Positions 31,612-40,546 are shown, counted from the stretch's first letter. The stretch is DNA of 64,000 nucleotides from JANYCG01 sp031428695 (GCA_031428695.1 JANOYE010000006.1:1-64000), one strand, 5' to 3'. The notes: generated by a model not told the origin, from the sequence alone. Program-made: numbers and translations.

Positions 31612-33117
31612 ATGAGCAAACTTATTCAAGGCTACGAAGTCGTCATCGGTTTCGAAACCCACACGCAGCTCTCCACACAAAGCAAGATTTTCAGCCGTGC
31701 CTCGACGGCTTTTGGCGCCGAGCCCAACACGCAAGCCTGCGCCGTTGATCTGGCCTTGCCAGGCACATTGCCTGTGATGAACAGGGGCGCCGTGGAGCGC
31801 GCTATCCAGTTCGGGTTGGCGATTGGCGCGCACATCGCGCCGCGCAGCATTTTTGCGCGCAAAAATTATTTTTACCCTGATTTGCCCAAGGGTTACCAGA
31901 TCAGCCAGTTTGAGATTCCGGTGGTGCAAGGCGGGCAGGTGGAATTTTTTCTGGACGGAAAGAAGAGATCAGTCCGACTGGTGCGTGCGCATCTCGAGGA
32001 AGACGCCGGCAAGTCGCTGCACGAAGACTTCGTCGGGCAGACGGGTATCGACCTGAATCGCGCGGGAACGCCGTTGCTGGAGATTGTCACCGAGCCTGAC
32101 ATGCGCTCAAGTGATGAGGCCGTTGCCTACGCGAAAGAGTTGCACAAAATCGTCACCTGGATCGAAATCTGCGACGGCAACATGCAGGAGGGCAGTTTCC
32201 GCTGCGACGCCAACGTGAGTGTTCGCAAGCCCGGCGCGCCCTTGGGCACACGCCGAGAAATCAAGAACTTGAACAGCTTCAAGTTCATGCAACAGGCGAT
32301 TGATTTTGAAGTGCGCTGGCAGATTGAGCAAATTGAAGACGGCCATGCGATTCAGCAGGCCACTGTGCTGTTCAACCCGGACACTGGGGAGACGCGAGCG
32401 ATGCGCACCAAAGAAGATGCGGCGGATTACCGTTATTTCCCCGATCCGGATTTACCGCCGCTGGTGATTGCGAATGAGTGGATTGAGCAGATCCGAGGGG
32501 AGATGATCGAACTGCCTCGCATGATGGCGGCGCGTTTTGCGACGGACTTTGGGCTTTCAGAATACGACGCGACAGCATTAACTCAAAGCCGTGCGACCGC
32601 GTCGTATTTTGAGGAGGTCTATTCGCTTTGTCATCGACCAAAATTAGTTGCAAATTGGATGATGGGCGACGTTGCCCGTCGGCTTAAGTCTGGCGGCATC
32701 GATTTTGACCGACTACGGTTACTAATAACGCCCGATATTTTTGCAAATCTGATCGCGCGAATTGATGATGGAACAATTTCCAACAACGCGGCGAAAGTGG
32801 TTTTGGAAGAACTTTGGCCAACCAATGTGACGGTACAACTCACGGGTGTGTCAATAACAGCCATTGTTGGAAGTCTCGCTCCATCAGTAATCGTAGATAC
32901 GATCATCGAAGCCAAAGGCCTCAAACAAATGAACGACACCGGCGCCCTCGAGGCCATCGTCGATGAAGTCCTCGCCGCCAACTCAAAAAACGTCGCCGAA
33001 TACAAAGCCGGCAATACCAAGGCGCTTAACGCCCTGGTCGGTCAAATCATGAAAGGCAGCAAAGGCAAGGCCAACCCGCAGCAGGTCAACGACTTGTTGC
33101 GCCAAAAGTTGGGCTGA
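31612..33117 (+). CDS. gatB: Asp-tRNA(Asn)/Glu-tRNA(Gln) amidotransferase subunit B
   Basis: A 501-residue GatB. YEVVIGFETHTQLSTQSKIFS, YFYPDLPKGYQISQFEIPV, LEEDAGKSLHEDF, NRAGTPLLEIVTEPDMRSSDEAVAY and the C-terminal YqeY-like tail are typical. It binds the acceptor end of the tRNA and amidates it. The 32560-32940 part is AT-richer than the ends but its translation is normal. It is separated from gatA by the three-gene cassette at 29944-31583. Confidence 0.97.
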   Translation: MSKLIQGYEVVIGFETHTQLSTQSKIFSRASTAFGAEPNTQACAVDLALPGTLPVMNRGAVERAIQFGLAIGAHIAPRSIFARKNYFYPDLPKGYQISQFEIPVVQGGQVEFFLDGKKRSVRLVRAHLEEDAGKSLHEDFVGQTGIDLNRAGTPLLEIVTEPDMRSSDEAVAYAKELHKIVTWIEICDGNMQEGSFRCDANVSVRKPGAPLGTRREIKNLNSFKFMQQAIDFEVRWQIEQIEDGHAIQQATVLFNPDTGETRAMRTKEDAADYRYFPDPDLPPLVIANEWIEQIRGEMIELPRMMAARFATDFGLSEYDATALTQSRATASYFEEVYSLCHRPKLVANWMMGDVARRLKSGGIDFDRLRLLITPDIFANLIARIDDGTISNNAAKVVLEELWPTNVTVQLTGVSITAIVGSLAPSVIVDTIIEAKGLKQMNDTGALEAIVDEVLAANSKNVAEYKAGNTKALNALVGQIMKGSKGKANPQQVNDLLRQKLG

Positions 33118-33130
33118 AGCGCCCGTCGAA

Positions 33131-33841
33131 TCAGTTTTTAGGCGCGGGCGGTTTAGCCGGTGCGACGGGCGCAGCAGCAACACCCGCCGCCGGAGCACGC
33201 AACTTCCACAGCTCTTTCAAACGCGCCAGTTCTTCGTCAAACCGTGCATTGACGCGTTGAATTTCACCATCCTGGTCGGTGATGAAACGGTTTTGCACCT
33301 CGATGCTGCGCGTGTTCTCGTCCACCTGCCGCTTGATGGATGCGGGCGCTTTGCTGGGGTCTTTTTTGTAAAACTCCATCTCGGCGTCGATGGCGATCTT
33401 TTGCTTTTTCAACTCAAGCACCCGATTCGTGGCCGCCGACTTGACGACGCTGATTTGATGAAGCGCCTCGACGCGTTCAGTGTCATGCACCGCGCGGTCC
33501 GGGTAACGCACCAGCAAGGCGCGATCACGGCGTTTATCTTCCTCTTTTCTCGCGCGCTCTTCCGCCGCCAATTTTTCCTTGCCCTCTACCTCGGCGCGTT
33601 CCTGCGCGGTAAGTGTGGGGCCAACTTTGGCCTTGACGGTGCCACTCGGGTTCAAAACCTTTTGCTCGCGGTCTACACATTCGGCGATGGGCCGGTCTGA
33701 AGTGAGTTTGCGCCCTTTGGCGTCGACGCAGGTGTAGATGCCGGCTTGCTGCGCCTGCGCGCTTAAGCTCACCGTCAAGTTCGCCGTTAAGCCTAGCGAG
33801 GCCAGGGCAACCAAAACGCCGGCAAATTTGCGTGTGTTCAT
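33131..33841 (-). CDS. DUF4124 domain-containing secreted protein with coiled coil
   Basis: A 236-residue protein. A signal peptide (about 31 residues, ending SLSAQAQQ) precedes a DUF4124-like segment (GIYTCVDAKGRKLTSDRPIAECVDREQ) with its Cys pair, then charged helices (TAQERAEVEGKEKLAAEERARKEEDKR and ALHQISVVKSAATNRVLELKK) that should form coiled coils. The tail is Ala/Pro-rich. It is periplasmic. Its function is unknown. It is coupled to pyrE by a 4-bp overlap and convergent with gatB. Confidence 0.75.
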   Translation of the reverse strand: MNTRKFAGVLVALASLGLTANLTVSLSAQAQQAGIYTCVDAKGRKLTSDRPIAECVDREQKVLNPSGTVKAKVGPTLTAQERAEVEGKEKLAAEERARKEEDKRRDRALLVRYPDRAVHDTERVEALHQISVVKSAATNRVLELKKQKIAIDAEMEFYKKDPSKAPASIKRQVDENTRSIEVQNRFITDQDGEIQRVNARFDEELARLKELWKLRAPAAGVAAAPVAPAKPPAPKN

Positions 33842-34533
33842 GCGTTTTCAACCACTCCATATCGTTCGCGATAGGCCTGCACCCGCTGGCGATCCGCTGC
33901 CAGACCGGCACTTTGGTGACCTGGCCGCTCTGCAAGATAGTGCATCAAATCGCCCAGGCTCGCAATCGCGCAAACCTCTAATCCCAATTGCTTACGAACG
34001 TATTGCACCGCGCTGTAGTTGACATCCACGCCGTATTCGACCGCTTTTTCTTGCCGATCCAGCGCAATGACCACACCATGCGCTGTGGCGCCGGCTGCGC
34101 GGATGATGGCGATGGACTCCTTGGTGGCCGTGCCAGCGGACATCACGTCGTCCACGATCAGCACCCGGCCCTTCAGCGGCGCGCCCACCAACGTGCCTCC
34201 TTCTCCATGGTCTTTGGCCTCTTTGCGGTTGTAAGAGAAGGGCACGTTGCGGCCGCGCCGGGCAAGCTCCACCGCCAGCGCAGCGCCGAGCGGTATCCCT
34301 TTGTAAGCCGGGCCGAAAATCATGTCAAATTCAATGCCGCTGGCAAGCAGGCGGTCGGCGTAAAACCCGGCCAGCCGCCCGAGTTTGGCACCGTCGTCAA
34401 ACAGGCCGGCATTGAAGAAATACGGGCTGATGCGCCCGGCTTTGGTTTTGAACTCGCCAAAGCGCAACACGCCGCAGTCAATCGAAAACTGCACGAAGGA
34501 CTGCGCTAAAGTATCTTGCCCTGCATCGACCAT
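33838..34533 (-). CDS. pyrE: orotate phosphoribosyltransferase
   Basis: A 231-residue enzyme that makes OMP from orotate and PRPP in pyrimidine synthesis. LRFGEFKTKAGRISPYFFNAGLF is the orotate-binding start, MIFGPAYKGIPLGAALA and FSYNRKEAKDHGEGG the loops, and VLIVDDVMSAGTATKES the PRPP motif. Start ATG 34533 (MVDAGQDT) is preferred to the in-frame codon 6 bases upstream. It is divergent from xthA. Confidence 0.96.
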   Translation of the reverse strand: MVDAGQDTLAQSFVQFSIDCGVLRFGEFKTKAGRISPYFFNAGLFDDGAKLGRLAGFYADRLLASGIEFDMIFGPAYKGIPLGAALAVELARRGRNVPFSYNRKEAKDHGEGGTLVGAPLKGRVLIVDDVMSAGTATKESIAIIRAAGATAHGVVIALDRQEKAVEYGVDVNYSAVQYVRKQLGLEVCAIASLGDLMHYLAERPGHQSAGLAADRQRVQAYRERYGVVENA

Positions 34534-34568
34534 CTTCACCGTCCCGTTTCATTTTCTGGAGAGTTCAC

Positions 34569-35360
34569 TTGTTCAAGCTAACCAGCCTCAACCTCAACGG
34601 CATTCGTTCGGCCGCCAACAAGGGCCTGGAGTCGTGGCTTGACCAACACCGCCCCGATTGTATTTGCGTGCAGGAGGTCAAGGCCCAGCACGACGACATC
34701 AAGGGCCGATTTGAGTCTTTGGCGGGCATGCAAGGGCATTTCCAGTTTGCCGAAAAGAAAGGTTACTCCGGTGCCGCCGTGTACACGCGCCACGAGCCGA
34801 GCGATGTGGTGATTGGTTACGGCTCCAACGAGTTTGATGCGGAAGGCCGGTATGTCGAGTTGCGTTTTGACACACCAAAAACCAAACTCTCGATCATCAG
34901 CGCCTATTTCCCCAGTGGATCCTCCAGCGAAGAGCGGCAAGCGGCCAAGTTCCGGTTTTTGGCGGAGTTCTACCCACATCTGGTGGCGTTGAAGGCGCAA
35001 CGTGAATTCATCCTGTGTGGCGATGTGAACATTGCCCACAAAGAAATCGATCTGAAAAACTGGAAGAGCAACCAGAAAAACAGCGGTTTCACGCCGGAAG
35101 AGCGCGCCTGGTTGACCAAGCTCCTGGACGAAGGTGGCATCGTGGACGTTTACCGCCAGTTGCAGCCCACCACCACCGACACCGCCTACACCTGGTGGAG
35201 CCAGCGCGGCCAGGCCTATGCCAACAACGTCGGGTGGCGTCTCGACTACCACCTGGCCACGCCCAATGTGGCACGGTTTGCGCAGCGTGAAGAGATCTAC
35301 AAGGCGCAAAAATTCTCAGACCACGCGCCGATCACCATTGAATACGCTTTGACCGCGTAA
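34569..35360 (+). CDS. xthA: exodeoxyribonuclease III (AP endonuclease)
   Basis: A 263-residue Xth enzyme of the base-excision repair pathway. LTSLNLNGIRSAANKG, CVQEVKAQ (Glu, metal), SGAAVYTR, FILCGDVNIAHKEIDLKN, VGWRLDYHLATP and FSDHAPITIEY contain the catalytic Asp-Asn-His set. The start is TTG 34569 after TCTGGAGAG; no ATG fits. The divergent promoter region with pyrE is only 35 bp long. Confidence 0.94.
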   Translation: MFKLTSLNLNGIRSAANKGLESWLDQHRPDCICVQEVKAQHDDIKGRFESLAGMQGHFQFAEKKGYSGAAVYTRHEPSDVVIGYGSNEFDAEGRYVELRFDTPKTKLSIISAYFPSGSSSEERQAAKFRFLAEFYPHLVALKAQREFILCGDVNIAHKEIDLKNWKSNQKNSGFTPEERAWLTKLLDEGGIVDVYRQLQPTTTDTAYTWWSQRGQAYANNVGWRLDYHLATPNVARFAQREEIYKAQKFSDHAPITIEYALTA

Positions 35361-35425
35361 CTTTGACCCCGTCACTGCGACTGCGTGAATTTGTGCGCTT
35401 TCCGCCGCGCTGGCTGCCAGCCCAA

Positions 35426-36265
35426 TCAGCGTTTTCGTGACGCCTCGTAAAACGGCATCACCCGAGGCAGGTTGGCTTCAATTTCAGCAATGCGGGTGCT
35501 GCCCGCCGGGTGCGTAGACAACCACTCCGGTGGCGCGCCTTTGTTGTTGGCGCCCATCTTTTGCCACAGCGTGACCCCCGCGCGCGGGTTGTACCCAGCG
35601 CGGGCGGCGATCTCCATGCCCACGAGATCGGCCTCGGACTCATCTTCCCGACCAAACCGCAAAGTCAGCAGTTGAGCGCCGTAGCTGGTAACGGTCTGGC
35701 CCAGCTCCCCCAAGCCAAACAGCTGGCTGAAGATGTTCGCGCCCAGGCTGGTAGCGGCGCCTTTGCCCATGCGTTCACGCGCGTGTTCGCGCAGGGCGTG
35801 CGCGATTTCGTGGCCCATCACCATGGCGGCTTCGTCGTCGGTCAGCTTGAGCTGGTCCAGAATGCCGCTGAAAAACGCGATTTTGCCGCCAGGCATGCAA
35901 AACGCGTTGATTTGGTCAGAGTTCACCAAGTTCACTTCCCACTTCCAGTCCTTAGCGCGCGGGTTCCAGGCCACCGCGTGCGGGATGATCTGGGTGGCAA
36001 TCGCGCGCAGGCGCACCACCTGCGGGTGGTTGGCCGGCATCAGCGCCTTTTGTTTGTTGGCCTGGCTCATCATCTGCGCATACTGCTGCGTGGCCGAAAC
36101 CTCCACTTGTTCGGCTGAGACGAGGTTGGCAAAGGCGGAGTTGCCGCCCACCTGCACGCCGCCTTCGCGCGCCGGGCCACCATCGCCAGCACAGGCGGCC
36201 AGCAGCAGCGCGGCCAGGGCACTGCCCAGGCGTTTGTTGAACCAGTTGGGATGTCGATTTTCCAT
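35426..36265 (-). CDS. M48-family metallopeptidase lipoprotein
   Basis: A 279-residue zinc peptidase of the LoiP/BepA kind. The N-terminus is a lipoprotein signal with lipobox LAAC (Cys25). The zinc site is MGHEIAHALREH plus the downstream EDESEADLVGMEIAARAGYNP. VNSDQINAFCMPGGKIAFFSGIL is also conserved. It is expected in the periplasm, where such enzymes assist outer-membrane protein quality control. I start at ATG 36265; an upstream ATG (36280) adds five residues. It is divergent from the transporter at 36336. Confidence 0.9.
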   Translation of the reverse strand: MENRHPNWFNKRLGSALAALLLAACAGDGGPAREGGVQVGGNSAFANLVSAEQVEVSATQQYAQMMSQANKQKALMPANHPQVVRLRAIATQIIPHAVAWNPRAKDWKWEVNLVNSDQINAFCMPGGKIAFFSGILDQLKLTDDEAAMVMGHEIAHALREHARERMGKGAATSLGANIFSQLFGLGELGQTVTSYGAQLLTLRFGREDESEADLVGMEIAARAGYNPRAGVTLWQKMGANNKGAPPEWLSTHPAGSTRIAEIEANLPRVMPFYEASRKR

Positions 36266-36335
36266 AACGTTCTGCTCCAAATGCGTCAGTGAATGCCGGC
36301 GGCCCTTGCCCGCGCCTACCGCGTATTATTCCCGC

Positions 36336-37727
36336 ATGTCCATCCCCGCTCTGTCAGACGCTGCCCCGACTTCTGCCGCGTCGCTGGCTGCGCAGGTCGG
36401 CGGGGCGGCGAATTCTGCGCCCCTGCCGGTCAAACCCTCATGGCTTGAAACGTTCAAAGTCTATCTGGAACCCGCCACCTGGCGCATGTTGCTGCTCGGG
36501 TTCTCCGCCGGGTTGCCGCTCTTGCTGGTGCTCGGCACCTTGAGTTTCTGGCTGCGCGAGGCGGGCATTGACCGCACAACAATTGGTTACCTCAGTTGGG
36601 TCGGCCTGGCTTATGCCTTCAAGTGGGTGTGGGCGCCTTTGGTAGACCGCTTGCCGATTCCCTTCTTGACCAAGCTGCTTGGGCGCAGGCGCAGTTGGCT
36701 CTTGCTGGCGCAAGTCGCCGTGATGGCGGGCCTGGTCGCGATGTCTTTCAATGACCCGAAAGTCGCTTTGCAACCGGTGGTGTGGGGCGCGCTGGCAGTG
36801 GCCTTTGGTTCTGCCACGCAAGACATCGCGCTGGACGCCTACCGCATTGAATCCGCCAACACAGAGCGCCAGGCCGCGCTGGCCGCCGCCTACCAAACCG
36901 GTTACCGCTTGGCCATGATCTGGGCTGGCGCGGGCGTCTTGTGGATCGCTGCGCGGGCTGAGGTGGCCAACGCGGCCTTGTACCAGCACAGTGCCTGGCA
37001 AACCGCCTACCTCGTCATGGCCGCCTCAATGCTGCTCGGCATGTTGACGGTGTTGTTCTCACCCGAGCCCGCGCGCATCGCCTTGCCACCAACAAAGAAC
37101 CTGGCCGACTGGCTCAAAAGCGCGCTCATCGAGCCCTTCGCCGACTTCATCCGTCGCTACCAATGGCAGGCCGCGCTGATCTTGGCGCTTATCGCCATTT
37201 ACCGCATCAGCGACGTGGTGATGGGCATCATGGCCAACCCGTTTTATGTGGACATGGGGTACACCAAAGACGAAGTCGCGGCCGTCACCAAAGTGTTTGG
37301 CGTCATCATGACGCTGCTGGGCGCCTTCATCGGCGGCGTGTTGTCGATGCGTTTTGGCGTCATGCGCATCTTGATGCTCGGCGCAATCTTGAGCGCGGCG
37401 AGCAACCTCTTGTTTGCCGGCTTGAGCACACGCGGCCACGACGTGAATGCGCTGATCTTCGTCATCTCCGCCGACAACCTTAGCAGTGGCATCGCCTCGG
37501 CGGCCTTCATCGCCTATTTGTCGGGACTCACCAACGTGAATTATTCGGCCACCCAGTACGCGCTGTTCAGCTCGATGATGCTGTTGTTGCCGAAGTTTCT
37601 GGCCGGGTATTCGGGCAAATACGTCGATGCTTTTGGGTACGCCAATTTCTTCAACGCCACGGCGCTGCTTGGGCTGCCGGTGTTGCTTTTGGTGTGGCTG
37701 GCTGCACGGCAGCAACCTCGGGGTTAG
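36336..37727 (+). CDS. AmpG-like muropeptide MFS transporter
   Basis: A 463-residue membrane protein with about 12 hydrophobic segments. LLLGFSAGLPLLLVLGTLSFWLREAGI, IGYLSWVGLAYAFKWVWAPLVDR, RRSWLLLAQ and the DIALDAYRIE motif are typical of AmpG. It would import anhydro-muropeptides for cell-wall recycling. The N-terminal 35 residues before the first helix are Ala/Ser/Pro-rich and not conserved. A family A repeat follows the stop. Confidence 0.88.
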   Translation: MSIPALSDAAPTSAASLAAQVGGAANSAPLPVKPSWLETFKVYLEPATWRMLLLGFSAGLPLLLVLGTLSFWLREAGIDRTTIGYLSWVGLAYAFKWVWAPLVDRLPIPFLTKLLGRRRSWLLLAQVAVMAGLVAMSFNDPKVALQPVVWGALAVAFGSATQDIALDAYRIESANTERQAALAAAYQTGYRLAMIWAGAGVLWIAARAEVANAALYQHSAWQTAYLVMAASMLLGMLTVLFSPEPARIALPPTKNLADWLKSALIEPFADFIRRYQWQAALILALIAIYRISDVVMGIMANPFYVDMGYTKDEVAAVTKVFGVIMTLLGAFIGGVLSMRFGVMRILMLGAILSAASNLLFAGLSTRGHDVNALIFVISADNLSSGIASAAFIAYLSGLTNVNYSATQYALFSSMMLLLPKFLAGYSGKYVDAFGYANFFNATALLGLPVLLLVWLAARQQPRG

Positions 37728-37752
37728 CCACCTCTCGCAGGAAAACAGCCCG

Positions 37753-37812
37753 GCAGGTCACGTAAAATTTGCGTTGTCAGCTATCGAAATGGTAGTGAGC
37801 TATTGGTAGCTT
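37753..37812. repeat. family A palindromic repeat after the AmpG-like gene
   Basis: GGTCACGTAAAATTTGCG (37756-37773) leads into AGCTATCGAAATGGTAG (37779-37795) and then a second GAGCTATTGGTAGC (37797-37810), so the hairpin unit is partly doubled. It lies between the transporter and the response regulator genes. Confidence 0.6.
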
Positions 37813-37895
37813 GCCGGTCGGGTTTACCTATCTTTACCGTATCTTCAATCCGCCACCATTCAAATCATTGCGCTGCGCCCTAGACTGAGCCCAAG

Positions 37896-38621
37896 ATGAG
37901 CCAACACCTGTTGATGATTGAAGACGACGCCCGCCTGGCCAAAATGGTGGGAGATTACCTTGGCCAGTCCGGCTACAAAGTGAGCCACGCGCCCACCGGC
38001 CAGGGCGGCTTGGCGCTGCTGCAAGACCCGCGCCACGGCCTGTCGCAAGGCGCCATCGACCTGGTCGTGCTCGACCTCATGCTGCCCGACCTGGATGGCC
38101 TGGAAATCTGCCGCCGCATTCGTGCCTTGGGCAGCGCCGTGGCACAGGTGCCCGTGTTGATGCTCACGGCCAAGGGCGACCCGATGGACCGCATCGTCGG
38201 GCTGGAGATGGGCGCTGACGACTATTTGCCCAAGCCGTTTGAGCCGCGCGAGCTGCTGGCGCGCATCCGCGCCGTGTTGCGCAGGCGCGTGGAAGGGCCT
38301 GCGCCGGCTGCCAAGCAGTTGCGTTTTGGCTCGCTGGAGATTGACCGCGACGCCCGCACCGTCACTGTCGCCGGTCAGTTGTGCGAGTTGACGTCCTACC
38401 AGTTTGACTTGCTGGTGGCGCTGGCCGAACGCGCCGGCCGTGTGCTCACGCGCGACCAGATCATGGAAGCTGTGCGCGGGCGCGAACTCGACGCCTTCGA
38501 CCGCTCGATCGACGTCCATATGGGCCGCATCCGCGCGGCGATTGAGGTTGACGCCAAGAACCCGAAACGCATTGTGACGGTTCGCGGAGTCGGTTACGTT
38601 TTTGCCCGCCTGCAAGACTGA
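37896..38621 (+). CDS. OmpR-family response regulator
   Basis: A 241-residue two-component regulator. The receiver has the acidic pair Asp10-Asp11 (MIEDDARLAKMV), the phosphorylated Asp60 in VVLDLMLPDLDG, Thr in MLTAKGD and Lys in YLPKPFEPRELLARI. The C-terminal winged HTH (LTSYQFDLLVALAERAGRVLTRDQIMEAV...RSIDVHMGRIRAAIE...VRGVGYVFA) is complete. The sensor kinase follows after 202 bp that hold two family B repeats. The signal is unknown. Confidence 0.93.
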   Translation: MSQHLLMIEDDARLAKMVGDYLGQSGYKVSHAPTGQGGLALLQDPRHGLSQGAIDLVVLDLMLPDLDGLEICRRIRALGSAVAQVPVLMLTAKGDPMDRIVGLEMGADDYLPKPFEPRELLARIRAVLRRRVEGPAPAAKQLRFGSLEIDRDARTVTVAGQLCELTSYQFDLLVALAERAGRVLTRDQIMEAVRGRELDAFDRSIDVHMGRIRAAIEVDAKNPKRIVTVRGVGYVFARLQD

Positions 38622-38629
38622 GGAATATG

Positions 38630-38704
38630 GCCCCCACGCTCCACCGCTTCGCGGGTCGCTGCCCCCCGAGGGGGCGCATTTTTGCTTGGGGCGGCCCGGC
38701 GGAG
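38630..38704 (+). repeat. GC-rich interspersed repeat, family B, tandem copy 1
   Basis: CCCCCACGCTCCACCGCTTC, the GCTGCCCCCCGAGGGGGC palindrome and a GGGGCGGCCCGGCG end form the consensus element. The copy 9 bp further on differs at only a few positions, so the pair arose by recent duplication. Both lie between the response regulator and sensor kinase genes. Confidence 0.75.
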
Positions 38705-38710
38705 AATTTG

Positions 38711-38783
38711 ACCCCCACGCTCCACCGCTTCGCGGGTCGCTGCCCCCCAAGGGGGCGTATTTTTGCTTGGGGCGGCCCGGCGC
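38711..38783 (+). repeat. GC-rich interspersed repeat, family B, tandem copy 2
   Basis: It is almost identical to the preceding element (CCCAAGGGGG in place of CCCGAGGGGG in the core). It ends 41 bp before the sensor kinase ATG. Confidence 0.75.
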
Positions 38784-38823
38784 AAAAACATATTCCCACG
38801 ACGACCCGCCGAGGCGCATTTTT

Positions 38824-40218
38824 ATGAACACGCCACCGATTCACCAGCGCCTGTATTTGCGCATCTGGCTGGCGGTGGTGCTGGCAGTGGTCGTGCTGAC
38901 GTTGGTGGCTGGTTGGCTGGGGCGGCAAGAGGCGGAGCGGGAGCGGGCGCAACGCCCGGGGCGCGAAATCACCATTCGCAATAACGCGGGCGAAGTGTTG
39001 GGTCAGGCGCGGGCGCGGGCCAATGTGGTTCCCGGCCAAGGGGCTGAGTTCCAGGTGGCGATGAAGGATGGCTCGGTGTTGCTGGTGCAGTTTTCAAGGC
39101 CGCGCGGGGTCGGCGGGTCGGAGGCGGGCGCGGGCGGTGGGAGTGGCGGTGGCCCCGGTATGCGTTCTGCGCCGCCGCCGCGTCTGCCCTTTGACTTCGC
39201 TTGGATGCTGGTGATCCTCGCGGGCGCGGTGGCGCTGGGCGCCTACCCGATCGTGCGGCACCTCACCAAGCGGCTGGAATCGGTGCAGCAGGGCGTCGAG
39301 CGATGGGGCCAGGGAGATTTGTCCACCCGGCTGGCTGAAGATGGCAAAGATGAAGTGGCGTTTCTGGCGCGGCGCTTCAACCATTCGGCAGAACGTATCG
39401 AGGCCTTGTTGGATTCCCAAAAATCTCTGGTGGCTTCGCAGAAAACTTTGCTGGCGTCGCAAAAAACGCTGCTGGCCAACGCCTCGCATGAATTGCGTTC
39501 GCCCCTTACGCGCATCCGCATGGGGTTGGAATTAATGGCCCCCACGCTTGCCGCTTCGCGTGCTGCGCTGCCCCCCGAAGGGGCGAATTCTCCTTGGGGC
39601 GGCCCGGCGGAGAATTTGGCCCCCGCCTTTGCCACCCCAGGTCATGCCCCGGTGTTGGTGGAGATCAACCGCAACATCAGCGAGCTAGACCAATTGATTG
39701 ACGAGATCTTGCTGGCCAGCCGACTCGACGCGCGAGAGGCTGATTTGGGCACCGTGGAGGCGGTGGATTTGGTCGGTCTGGCTGCTGAAGAATGCGCTCG
39801 GGTTGATGCCGATCTTGAGGTTCAACTTGGCGTGAAAGCGGGCAGCGGCGACGGCAGCGGCCCGGTAGCGACTGAACTGGTCGTGCGCGGGGTCTCCAAA
39901 CTGCTGCGTCGGGCGCTGCGCAATTTGCTGGAAAACGCCCGCCGCCACGGCGCAGGCGCCACTTCCGTGACTTTGGAGCGTTCAGGCGACACCGCAGTTA
40001 TCAGCGTGATGGACAACGGGCCCGGCATTCCCGATGCCCACAAGGGACGCATCTTTGAGGCCTTCTTCCGCCTGCCGGGCGCCTCTGAACGCGACGGCGG
40101 CGTCGGGCTGGGGCTGGCCTTGGTGAAGTCAATCGCAGAGCGCCACGGTGGCAGTGTGAGTTGTGGCAACCGCCCGGGTGGCGGCGCCTGTTTTACGTTG
40201 CGCTTGCCGGTGGGTTGA
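38824..40218 (+). CDS. sensor histidine kinase with a repeat inserted in its dimerisation domain
   Basis: A 464-residue membrane kinase. It has a first TM helix (LAVVLAVVVLTLVAGWL, about 16-32), a short periplasmic part with a Gly-rich run, a second TM (MLVILAGAVALGAYPIV, about 129-145), HAMP, and an extended helix with three SQKxLxA heptads. The phospho-acceptor is His222 in NASHELRSPLTRIRMGLELM. Directly after this helix, residues about 239-266 are encoded by a family B repeat, before the second DHp helix (VLVEINRNISELDQLIDEILLASRLD). The ATP-binding N, G1 and G2 boxes (NLLENARRHG, DNGPGIP, GVGLGLALVKSIAERHGG) are intact. It pairs with the regulator at 37896. Confidence 0.9.
   Translation: MNTPPIHQRLYLRIWLAVVLAVVVLTLVAGWLGRQEAERERAQRPGREITIRNNAGEVLGQARARANVVPGQGAEFQVAMKDGSVLLVQFSRPRGVGGSEAGAGGGSGGGPGMRSAPPPRLPFDFAWMLVILAGAVALGAYPIVRHLTKRLESVQQGVERWGQGDLSTRLAEDGKDEVAFLARRFNHSAERIEALLDSQKSLVASQKTLLASQKTLLANASHELRSPLTRIRMGLELMAPTLAASRAALPPEGANSPWGGPAENLAPAFATPGHAPVLVEINRNISELDQLIDEILLASRLDAREADLGTVEAVDLVGLAAEECARVDADLEVQLGVKAGSGDGSGPVATELVVRGVSKLLRRALRNLLENARRHGAGATSVTLERSGDTAVISVMDNGPGIPDAHKGRIFEAFFRLPGASERDGGVGLGLALVKSIAERHGGSVSCGNRPGGGACFTLRLPVG
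39535..39612 (+). repeat. GC-rich interspersed repeat, family B, inside the sensor kinase gene
   Basis: GGCCCCCACGCTTGCCGCTT, the GCTGCCCCCCGAAGGGGC core and CTTGGGGCGGCCCGGCGGAG match the two tandem copies 800 bp upstream. It is read through in frame (78 bp, about 26 codons). Confidence 0.7.
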
Positions 40219-40505
40219 AGCGCAGAATCATTTTTTGGCGGCGTGCAACGGCGCGTCTAAAAACCAAAACCCATCAAAGTACAGAATTTGTCTTAGCTCG
40301 TTTCGGCAGCTTTTTGTAACAACATTCACTCGACAAAGTGTGAATTATTGCGACTATTGGTGTGCACGTACTCCATTTGAGGGATGACGCTCCCAAAGTT
40401 TTCAGATCAAATTCTCCTCACTGCTGTCACAGTGTTCAAGCAGGTGCTCCATCCAGACTGGAGCCCTGCCCCAAGGAGTTTCCAACGACGTCCCTTCGGG
40501 GACTT
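40219..40505 (+). other. non-coding region after the sensor kinase, possible small RNA
   Basis: No convincing gene is present between the kinase stop and the terminator. The last part has several potential hairpins (for example GTCCC/GGGGAC around TTC near 40488-40501) leading into a strong terminator at 40511. A short non-coding RNA or a long 3' UTR of the kinase message would both fit. No clear promoter hexamers were found. Confidence 0.3.
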
Positions 40506-40510
40506 TGACA

Positions 40511-40546
40511 AAGCCATCCGTTCGCAAGGCCGGGTGGCTTTTTTTT
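40511..40546 (+). terminator. strong intrinsic terminator
   Basis: AAGCCATCC (40511-40519) pairs fully with GGGTGGCTT (40532-40540), including one G-U pair, and eight T follow. It is read on the plus strand, about 290 bases after the kinase stop. Confidence 0.8.

Noticed and set aside
32560..32940. AT-richer stretch in gatB as a possible insertion
   Set aside because: The protein sequence is continuous with the GatB family and no repeat blocks are present.
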